The notes under the pieces were generated by a model. It searched no databases, was not told where the DNA came from, and saw only the letters and a program-made list of their open reading frames with translations. Shown in pieces: positions 58,826-64,000 of a stretch of DNA of 64,000 nucleotides (its first letter is position 1; the number at the start of each line of letters is the position of its first letter). The position numbers were made by a program, and so were the translations under genes. Origin of the DNA: Natronomonas sp. CBA1123 (GTDB lineage: Archaea > Halobacteriota > Halobacteria > Halobacteriales > Haloarculaceae); contig NZ_WPCC01000011.1 of assembly GCF_009741925.1 (NCBI RefSeq), forward strand, positions 1 through 64,000. Reading direction: 5' to 3'.

Positions 58826-59447
58826 CCTACCGGTGGGTGTCGAGCGCCGGGCCTTCGACGGTCGCGAATCGCTGGCGACTGAGGGGGAGGCGGTGTACGG
58901 TGAACCGACCGCCGACGGCTGGCGGAAGTGGGACGTTCGTCGCTCGAAACTCGGGGCGATGTTGGAGAAGGGGATGGACACCGGGCTCTCCGGTGGCGAG
59001 ACGGTGCTGTATCTCGGCGCGGCGGCGGGGACGACCGTCAGCCACGTCGCCGACTTCGCGGGGCCGACGTACGCCGTCGAGTTCGCGGCGCGGCCGGCAC
59101 GGGACCTCCTCGAGGCCGCCGAACCGCGGCGCAACCTCTTCCCGCTGTTGAAAGACGCCCGCAAGCCGGAGACGTACGCCCACGTCGTCGAACCGGTGGA
59201 CGTCCTGATTCAGGACGTGGCCACGCGCGGCCAGGCGAAGGTGGCGCTCGCGAACCGACGGTTCCTCGACGATGACGGCCGACTCCTGTTGGCCGTGAAA
59301 GCCCGAAGCGAGGACGTGGCTCGGGACCCCGATGCGGTGTTCGAGGAGGTGCTGACGACACTCCGTGAGGGCTACGAGGTACTCGAAACGCGGTCGCTGG
59401 AGCCGTTCCACGACGACCACCTCGCGGTCGTCGCCCGGCCGGATTGA
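58818..59447 (+). CDS. flpA: Fibrillarin-like rRNA/tRNA 2'-O-methyltransferase
   Basis: A 209-residue SAM-dependent methyltransferase that adds 2'-O-methyl to rRNA/tRNA guided by box C/D sRNA with Nop5. SAM site: VLYLGAAAGTTVSHVADFAG (about residues 55-74), then YAVEFAARPARDLLEAAE and the catalytic Asp/Lys region VDVLIQDVATRGQAKVAL and LLAVKARSED. ATG 58818 is used (58812 also possible). It overlaps the Nop5 stop by 8 nt. Confidence 0.93.
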   Translation: MSDLPVGVERRAFDGRESLATEGEAVYGEPTADGWRKWDVRRSKLGAMLEKGMDTGLSGGETVLYLGAAAGTTVSHVADFAGPTYAVEFAARPARDLLEAAEPRRNLFPLLKDARKPETYAHVVEPVDVLIQDVATRGQAKVALANRRFLDDDGRLLLAVKARSEDVARDPDAVFEEVLTTLREGYEVLETRSLEPFHDDHLAVVARPD

Positions 59448-59502
59448 CGACCGGCTATCGCAGGGCGCAACCACTATGCGCTCGCTGATTCTTCGTTCGA
59501 TA

Positions 59503-59940
59503 ATGAGCCATCGAACCTTCGAGGGATTGACCGTCGGCGAAACCATCGACTGCGGGACGCGGTCGGTGAGTCGCGAGGAAATCGTCGCCTTCGCAGAGGA
59601 GTACGACCCGCTCGGCATCCACACCGACGAGGCGGCCGCCGCCGACTCGCCCTTCGGCGACATCATCGCCAGCGGTATCCACACCTTCGCGCTGACCCAG
59701 CGCCCGGTCGTCGAGCACTTCTATGGCGATTCGGACCTCGTCGCCGCCGGCCACATCGAGGAGATGCGGCTGCCGGCGCCGCTTCGGCCCGGGGACACCC
59801 TGCACGTCACGCTCGAAATCGCGGACAAACGGCACTCGAAGCGCAACGAACAACGCGGCATCGTCACGACCAACCGGGAGGCGACCGTCGACGGCGAGGT
59901 GGTGTTCTCGCTCGTGAATCGGACGATTTGGACGCGATAG
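59503..59940 (+). CDS. MaoC family dehydratase
   Basis: A 145-residue hotdog protein. The catalytic Asp and His positions match EEYDPLGIHTDEAAAADSPF and the GDIIASGIHTFALTQRPVVE loop; the acid-base pair of MaoC enzymes is expected here. RPGDTLHVTLEIADKRHSK is the typical second beta-region. Probably (R)-specific enoyl-CoA hydratase or a related dehydratase. ATG 59503 is chosen; ATG 59476 gives nine more residues. Confidence 0.85.
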   Translation: MSHRTFEGLTVGETIDCGTRSVSREEIVAFAEEYDPLGIHTDEAAAADSPFGDIIASGIHTFALTQRPVVEHFYGDSDLVAAGHIEEMRLPAPLRPGDTLHVTLEIADKRHSKRNEQRGIVTTNREATVDGEVVFSLVNRTIWTR

Positions 59941-60000
59941 GTCCGTCGATTCGGCGACTGGGCCGGGGACGGCTGTGCGGTCCGGTCACAGCAGGTCAAA

Positions 60001-60011
60001 TGGTATTTAAT
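60001..60011 (+). promoter_or_regulatory. TATA box of the glutamate-cysteine ligase gene
   Basis: TGGTATTTAAT lies 24-34 nt upstream of ATG 60035, with the optimal spacing for a leaderless mRNA. Confidence 0.5.
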
Positions 60012-60034
60012 CCGCCCCGGCCAAGGTGCGCTCG

Positions 60035-61111
60035 ATGGAACTGGGCTCGCGGGATGCCTTCGACCGGATGGGAACGCTCGGCATCGAAGAGGAGTTCTTC
60101 GTCGTCGACGAGACCGGGCGCCCCACCGCCGGCACGGACGAACTCGTCTACGAGTCCGACCCACCGGAGATACTGGACGGGCGACTCGACCACGAACTGT
60201 TCAAGTGCGTTATCGAAACCCAGACGCCGACCATCGGGTCGCTGTCGGCCGCCCGTGATGCCCTCGCCGACGTTCGGGAGGCGTTAGTCGACCACGCCGA
60301 GGCCGAGGGGTTCGGCATCGCGGCGGCCGGCCTTCACCCGGCGGCGAAGTGGCGCGAACTCGAACACGCAGAGAAGCCACGGTATCGCGCACAACTCGAC
60401 CGGATTCAATACCCACAGCACCGGAACACGACGGCCGGACTGCACGTTCACGTCGGCGTCGACGACGCCGACAAGGCCGTCTGGGTCGCAAACGAGATGC
60501 GCTGGTATCTCCCGATTATGCTCGCACTTTCGGCGAACTCGCCGTTCTGGAACGGGTTCGACACCGGGTTGTCCTCCGCCCGTGCGAAGATTTTCGAGGG
60601 GCTCCCCAACACCGGCATGCCGACCACGTTCGAGGACTTCGAGGCGTTCCAGTCCTTCGAGCGGATGATGGTCGAAAACGGGTCCATAAACGACCGTGGC
60701 GAGTTGTGGTACGACGTGCGCCCACACTCCGAACACGGCACTGTCGAGGTACGGACGCCGGACGGACAGGCCGACCACGAGTGGGTGTTGGCGTTCGTCG
60801 AGTACACGAAAGCGCTCGTCGAGGACCTCGCTGCTCGCTACGAGGATGGCGAGAACGGCTATCAACACCGCCGGGAACCGCTCGACGAGAACAAGTGGCG
60901 GGCTTTGCGCTACGGCCACGACACCGAACTGCTCTCGAAGGACTTCTCGGAGGCCATCCCGCTCGGCGAACTGGTCGACCGCGAGTGCAGTCGACTCGGA
61001 GTTGATGGTATCCGCGAGATGTACGACGCCGAAAGCGGCGCCGAGCGCCAGCGACGACTCCACGAAAGCGAGGGTCTCGATGCGGTGTGTGAGGACCTGC
61101 TTCTCGAGTGA
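60035..61111 (+). CDS. gshA: Glutamate-cysteine ligase (haloarchaeal GshA type)
   Basis: A 358-residue GCS2-type ligase making gamma-glutamylcysteine, the main low-mass thiol of haloarchaea. Motifs: [39 protein letters not shown] (His-x-His), [40 protein letters not shown] and [17 protein letters not shown]. The ATG is placed by a TATA box 24-34 nt upstream. No glutathione synthetase is nearby, as expected because haloarchaea stop at gamma-glutamylcysteine. Confidence 0.9.
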   Translation: MELGSRDAFDRMGTLGIEEEFFVVDETGRPTAGTDELVYESDPPEILDGRLDHELFKCVIETQTPTIGSLSAARDALADVREALVDHAEAEGFGIAAAGLHPAAKWRELEHAEKPRYRAQLDRIQYPQHRNTTAGLHVHVGVDDADKAVWVANEMRWYLPIMLALSANSPFWNGFDTGLSSARAKIFEGLPNTGMPTTFEDFEAFQSFERMMVENGSINDRGELWYDVRPHSEHGTVEVRTPDGQADHEWVLAFVEYTKALVEDLAARYEDGENGYQHRREPLDENKWRALRYGHDTELLSKDFSEAIPLGELVDRECSRLGVDGIREMYDAESGAERQRRLHESEGLDAVCEDLLLE

Positions 61112-61125
61112 CGTTCGGCACTGGA

Positions 61126-61133
61126 TTTATATA
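61126..61133 (+). promoter_or_regulatory. TATA box of the winged-helix gene at 61167
   Basis: TTTATATA is 34-41 nt upstream of ATG 61167, directly after gshA, implying separate transcription from gshA. Confidence 0.45.
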
Positions 61134-61166
61134 CGGGTATTCCTTGTGTCCGATTGATTACGACGC

Positions 61167-61676
61167 ATGTCTACTGACGACAGTTCCGAAGAGGGGGCAT
61201 CCGAGATGGGGGAGACCGAAGACGGCGTTCGCGAGAAACTCGAACAGGAGGCCGAGCGGGCCGCCGAACAGTTCGACGAGGGCATCGTCGACCTGCTGGC
61301 GTGGGTACTCGACACCGAAACCCGGGCTCGAATCTACGTGTATCTCCGACAGAACCCCGGCAGTACGAGCGAGGAGGTGGCCGAGGGGACCGGTCTGTAC
61401 CCGAGCACCGTCCGGGAAGCACTCGCCGCACTCCACGAGGAGGAGAAACTCGACCGGAGCAAGCGGGAGTCCAGCGGCGCGGGCAACAACCCCTACGAGT
61501 ACACGGCGATGGCGCCGAGTGACCTCGTCGGCACCATCGTCGATGACCTCCAGGACGAGTTGAACACCGTGTTCAACCTCGATTCACACCTCGGCATCGG
61601 CAACCGGGAGAGCGTCGACCCCGTCGACATCACCGTCGAAGACGGCAGCGACGAGTCCGACGACACCGACGACTGA
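61167..61676 (+). CDS. Winged helix-turn-helix regulator
   Basis: A 169-residue protein. The acidic N-terminus and tail (EDGSDESDDTDD) flank a winged helix: LDTETRARIYVYLRQNPGST, then EEVAEGTGLYPSTVREALAA and LHEEEKLDRSKRESSGAGNN, a MarR/TrmB-like layout. No ligand domain is visible. Likely a local transcription factor, possibly of the GshA or CoaD neighbours (inference). It belongs to a widely conserved haloarchaeal family. Confidence 0.8.
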   Translation: MSTDDSSEEGASEMGETEDGVREKLEQEAERAAEQFDEGIVDLLAWVLDTETRARIYVYLRQNPGSTSEEVAEGTGLYPSTVREALAALHEEEKLDRSKRESSGAGNNPYEYTAMAPSDLVGTIVDDLQDELNTVFNLDSHLGIGNRESVDPVDITVEDGSDESDDTDD

Positions 61677-61730
61677 CCGACCCGTTTTCGCATCGAAGCC
61701 ACTAAACCCGGCCCCCGCGTTGCCGTCGCC

Positions 61731-62222
61731 ATGAACGTCGTTTTGGGTGGGACATTCGACCCGATTCACGACGGCCACCGGGCGCTGTTCGAGCGGGCGT
61801 TCGAACTCGGTGACGTGACCGTCGGCCTCACCAGCGACGAGCTCGCACCGCGGACGCGGAGCGTCGACCGCTACGTCCGCTCCTTCGAGGAACGTCGGGC
61901 GGACCTCGAAGCCGAACTATCGAACTTCGCCGAGGAGTACGACCGCGAGTTCGACATCCGGACGCTCGAAGAGCCGACCGGCGTCGCGACCGAACCCGGC
62001 TTCGACGTGCTCATCGTCTCCCCGGAGACCGAAGACGGCGGCCACGCCGTCAACGAGGTCCGACGCGAGAAGGGGCTCGATGAACTCGACATCGAAGTCG
62101 TCGACCACGTCTACGCCGAGGACGGAGCGGTCATCTCCTCGACGCGAATCGTCTCCGGAGAAATAGACGAACACGGCAATCTCACGCCGGAGTCCGACGG
62201 GCGCCCAGCCGAAAGAGAGTAA
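61731..62222 (+). CDS. coaD: Phosphopantetheine adenylyltransferase
   Basis: A 163-residue archaeal PPAT that joins 4'-phosphopantetheine with AMP in coenzyme A synthesis. The nucleotidyltransferase motifs GGTFDPIHDGHRALFERAFE (HxGH) and EDGAVISSTRIVSGEID (ISSTRI) are intact. ATG 61731. The next gene on the minus strand begins 3 nt beyond its stop. Confidence 0.93.
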   Translation: MNVVLGGTFDPIHDGHRALFERAFELGDVTVGLTSDELAPRTRSVDRYVRSFEERRADLEAELSNFAEEYDREFDIRTLEEPTGVATEPGFDVLIVSPETEDGGHAVNEVRREKGLDELDIEVVDHVYAEDGAVISSTRIVSGEIDEHGNLTPESDGRPAERE

Positions 62223-62225
62223 CAC

Positions 62226-62534
62226 CTACCACTTCGGCGGTTCCAGTCCTGCCTCGGCCATCAACTCCTTCCAGCGTTTCTGGACGGTCAACCGCGAGAC
62301 GCCGGCGGCGTCGGCCACATCCGATTGGGAGCGACGCTCACCTGCGATGAGCGCGCCCGCGTACAGACTCGCCGCGACGGTCGCCCGCTTCGAGCGGTCA
62401 GCCTCCGGCACCGTCGACAGAAAGAGGTCCGTCGCACGCGAGCGGGCCGCCGCGCCGAGCTCCAGCCGTTCGGCGGCGTCGTCGATGGCGGCCAGCCACT
62501 CCTCGTTTTCGACGTGGTCCCGCGCCCGGTACAT
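62226..62534 (-). CDS. TFB-like single cyclin-box protein
   Basis: A 102-residue protein carrying only a cyclin-box-like helical repeat of transcription factor B (ATVAASLYAGALIAGERRSQ, then SDVADAAGVSRLTVQKRWKE). The N-terminal zinc ribbon, B-reader and first cyclin box of TFB are absent. It may be a regulator that competes with, or cooperates with, full-length TFBs at promoters. ATG 62534 is chosen because the shared TATA element sits about 24-31 nt upstream. Divergent from the MOSC gene. Confidence 0.72.
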   Translation of the reverse strand: MYRARDHVENEEWLAAIDDAAERLELGAAARSRATDLFLSTVPEADRSKRATVAASLYAGALIAGERRSQSDVADAAGVSRLTVQKRWKELMAEAGLEPPKW

Positions 62535-62555
62535 GTGAACCGTTCCGGCACGCAG

Positions 62556-62565
62556 GCATATAAAC
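62556..62565. promoter_or_regulatory. Shared bidirectional TATA element of the TFB-like and MOSC genes
   Basis: GCATATAAAC is centred at 62561, exactly midway between ATG 62534 (minus) and ATG 62588 (plus). Reading either strand gives a TATA-like box (TATAAA or TTTATATGC) at about 24-30 nt from the start, so a single element may serve both. Confidence 0.5.
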
Positions 62566-62587
62566 AGTCGGCGCCCCAAACGGAGGC

Positions 62588-63097
62588 ATGCGTCTGGAGG
62601 ACATCTACGTCACGGAGGCCGGCGGCGAGCCGATGCAGTCCCGACAGCGCATCGACGCTGTTGCGGGAGGATTGGACGGCGACCGCTACTGCACCGGCCG
62701 GGGCCACTACTCGCCGTTCGACGTTTGTGAAGTGACCTTCGTACAGGCGGAGGCGCTCGAGGAAATCGAACGGACGACGGGTATCGACCTCTCGGAGGGC
62801 CAACACCGCCGCAATCTCGTCGTCCGTGGCGGCGATGTCCACGACCTCCTGAACACCCGCTTCCGACTCGGGGAGGCGACTTTCGAGGGAACGAGGCCTC
62901 GACCGCCGTGTCGGTACATCGAACAGTTGAACGACGAAGACGGGCTGATGCGCGCACTCGGTGAAGGTCGAGGCGGCATCTGTGCGCGGGTCGACGAGCC
63001 GGGCGAAATCGCCGTCGGCGACGAAATCGGCGGTATCGAGGAGATGGGCAACTTCGAGGGGATGGTTGCGAGCATCCGAGACCGCGTCGGGCGGTAG
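62588..63097 (+). CDS. MOSC-domain protein
   Basis: A 169-residue MOSC (molybdenum cofactor sulfurase C-terminal-like) protein. Landmarks: AGGLDGDRYCTGRGHYSPFD, EGQHRRNLVVRGGDVHDLLN, GEATFEGTRPRPPCRYIEQL (with the conserved Cys) and GGICARVDEPGEIAVGDEI. MOSC domains bind Moco or handle sulfur for it; in this window it may act with the molybdo/tungsto-enzymes. ATG 62588 matches the TATA spacing. Confidence 0.85.
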   Translation: MRLEDIYVTEAGGEPMQSRQRIDAVAGGLDGDRYCTGRGHYSPFDVCEVTFVQAEALEEIERTTGIDLSEGQHRRNLVVRGGDVHDLLNTRFRLGEATFEGTRPRPPCRYIEQLNDEDGLMRALGEGRGGICARVDEPGEIAVGDEIGGIEEMGNFEGMVASIRDRVGR

Positions 63098-63136
63098 CGA
63101 CAGGTATTTTTGGGCGACGGCGGTACGGAAGCGTGC

Positions 63137-63221
63137 GCGCGGGTTGCCGAGCTAGGCCAAAGGCGCAGCGCTTAGGACGCTGTCCCGTAGGGGTCCGCCG
63201 GTTCAAATCCGGTCCCGCGCA
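63137..63221 (+). tRNA. tRNA-Leu (anticodon UAG)
   Basis: An 85-nt tRNA. The acceptor stem GCGCGGG pairs with CCCGCGC; the anticodon stem CAGCG/CGCTG encloses the loop CTTAGGA with anticodon TAG, reading CUA leucine codons. A long variable arm (TCCCGTAGGGGTC) identifies a class II tRNA. The T-arm is CCGGTTCAAATCCGG. No intron is visible. The final A (63221) is templated; CA-end addition completes it. Confidence 0.92.
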
Positions 63222-63265
63222 TGAGCGAACGCAGTGAGCGAAGAGCAGGGTCGATTCGAACCCTG

Positions 63266-63373
63266 GAAACCGAGCGAAGCGAGGTTTCATCCGGTTCAAA
63301 TCCGGTCTCGCGCATAGCGAGGTGCGAGCGGAGTGAGCACCTCAGAACTCGAACGGCGAGCGAAGCGAGCCGT
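63266..63373 (+). repeat. Three hairpins with different stems and a common 11-nt loop
   Basis: Hairpins at 63266-63288 (GAAACC/GGTTTC), 63319-63343 (GAGGTGC/GCACCTC) and 63353-63373 (ACGGC/GCCGT). Loops are GAGCGAAGCGA, GAGCGGAGTGA and GAGCGAAGCGA. A related GAGCGAACGCAGTGAGCGA follows the tRNA at 63223. Between the tRNA gene and the beta-helix gene. Confidence 0.65.
63291..63315 (+). repeat. Partial copy of the tRNA-Leu 3' end
   Basis: CCGGTTCAAATCCGGTCTCG plus CGCAT repeats positions 63198-63222 (T-arm and 3' acceptor strand) with one mismatch, 93 bp downstream. It resembles an att remnant of an element once integrated in this tRNA, or slippage duplication. Confidence 0.65.
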
Positions 63374-63390
63374 GAGGTGCGAAAACGTTC

Positions 63391-64000
63391 TTATGACGTG
63401 TTGGGGTCGAACGGCTTCGGGAGTTTCGTCTCCTCGCCTTTGTCGACAATCGGTTCGGCCCATCCCGAGATGGCGTTTCTGATGAGTTTGGTGTTCTCGG
63501 CGGACGGGTAGAGGACGATGCCCATATCGCCATCCACTGCCGTAATCGTGTTTTGCCGGACGCCGCTGTTGGTCGTTTCGAGTGCGAACACTCCCGCATG
63601 GAAGGCGTCGTCGTCTCCGGGGTCCTCCTCGGTGACTTCGATGGTGTTGTGGAGGACGTTGTGTCGGTTCCCACCCCACAGGGCGATGCCGGCATCGTTG
63701 TCGGTGACGCTGTTTCGCTGGATGTTCACGCTATCCCCTGGCTGGTAGAGGATGATTCCCGACGACTGGAAGTCGTCCAAATCCCACCAGTGGTCTGCGA
63801 CGGTGTTGCCACGGATTCTCGCGGTCGCACCACCACCGATTTGGATTCCGTTTTCGGCCCACCCGTCCGATTTCGGCCCTAGTCCCGTGATTTCGTTATC
63901 CGAAATGTCGACATCCGTGTCACCACCGGTTGCTAGGATAGCGACCCTGTGTCCACCATTCAGCGTGTTCGATTCCACCGCACCGGTGGCCCCATCGGCG
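63391..64000 (-). CDS. Right-handed beta-helix (NosD/periplasmic copper-binding-like) protein, 5' end outside window
   Basis: The C-terminal 203 codons of a minus-strand gene that continues past the right edge. Parallel beta-helix repeats are evident: VDISDNEITGLGP, ARIRGNTVADHWW, VNIQRNSVTDNDAGIALWGG, HNVLHNTIEV, SGVRQNTITAVDG and TKLIRNAISGW, each with the NxxxxN turn typical of NosD/PbH1 repeats. Such proteins are secreted and often bind or modify surface polysaccharide. The tail ends DKGEETKLPKPFDPNTS. The frame stays open at the window edge. Confidence 0.75.
   Translation of the reverse strand, partial: ADGATGAVESNTLNGGHRVAILATGGDTDVDISDNEITGLGPKSDGWAENGIQIGGGATARIRGNTVADHWWDLDDFQSSGIILYQPGDSVNIQRNSVTDNDAGIALWGGNRHNVLHNTIEVTEEDPGDDDAFHAGVFALETTNSGVRQNTITAVDGDMGIVLYPSAENTKLIRNAISGWAEPIVDKGEETKLPKPFDPNTS

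Overview
This window is chromosome from a haloarchaeon (class Halobacteria, possibly a Haloarculaceae or Natronomonas-like lineage). The signs are high GC, very acidic proteins (D/E-rich, codons ending in C or G), archaeal TATA boxes 23-30 nt upstream of start codons with little or no leader, Tat-type lipoproteins, an archaeal GHMP shikimate kinase, Nop5/fibrillarin, a TFB fragment and glutamate-cysteine ligase. No plasmid or viral core genes are visible.

Layout. 1-12 kb: a NuoF-like gene running off the left edge, then hisC, an AK6-type kinase, a CDP-alcohol phosphatidyltransferase and the MBF1 regulator; a spondin-type lipoprotein and a membrane-anchored sulfite-oxidase-family enzyme; tpiA; two paralogous unknowns; a large HerA-like ATPase. 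12-26.5 kb: hexapeptide transferase, DNA polymerase IV, a strictosidine-synthase-like protein, a LysX/ArgX-type ligase, an AGPS-like flavoenzyme, membrane proteins, a histidine kinase, OsmC, aldo/keto reductase, glyoxalase-fold protein, and the overlapping shikimate kinase and chorismate mutase genes.

26.5-31.5 kb is the accessory core of the window. The last codons of the chorismate mutase gene (LNKVEQRES) recur twice downstream, at 29455-29487 and 31510-31542, and delimit two tandem segments. These carry a CPBP protease-like protein, MazEF, an RHH-PIN toxin-antitoxin pair, an orphan RHH antitoxin with a broken toxin start, and a lipoprotein. Each segment ends with the same two repeats (R1 and R2). 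The three tails differ almost only at synonymous positions, which looks like repeated site-specific integration into the end of a protein-coding gene. No integrase is visible.

31.5-50 kb: a large lipoprotein, beta-carbonic anhydrase, NikR divergent from a His-rich Ni/Co transporter, a tungstate ABC operon with a ModE-like gene, an acidic DUF4382-like lipoprotein, SurE, an Rsm22-type methyltransferase overlapping TyrA, an M24 peptidase, AroA, a MaoC protein, and a 1008-residue PAS/GAF kinase. 50-64 kb: a Bat-type regulator divergent from the paaABCD plus zinc-ribbon phenylacetyl-CoA epoxidase operon, rhodaneses, a ferritin-like protein, FKBP, Nop5-fibrillarin, GshA, CoaD, a TFB-like protein sharing a TATA element with a MOSC gene, tRNA-Leu(UAG) followed by a copy of its own 3' end and an array of same-loop hairpins, and a beta-helix (NosD-like) gene cut by the right edge.

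Aromatic amino acid synthesis is spread over the window (aroK, chorismate mutase, aroA, tyrA, possibly hisC as aminotransferase). Four genes (NuoF-like, LysX-like, DUF5796-like, ModE-like) and possibly a fifth have single-base indels in G/C runs or GG pairs. That pattern suggests an unpolished assembly more than true gene decay.
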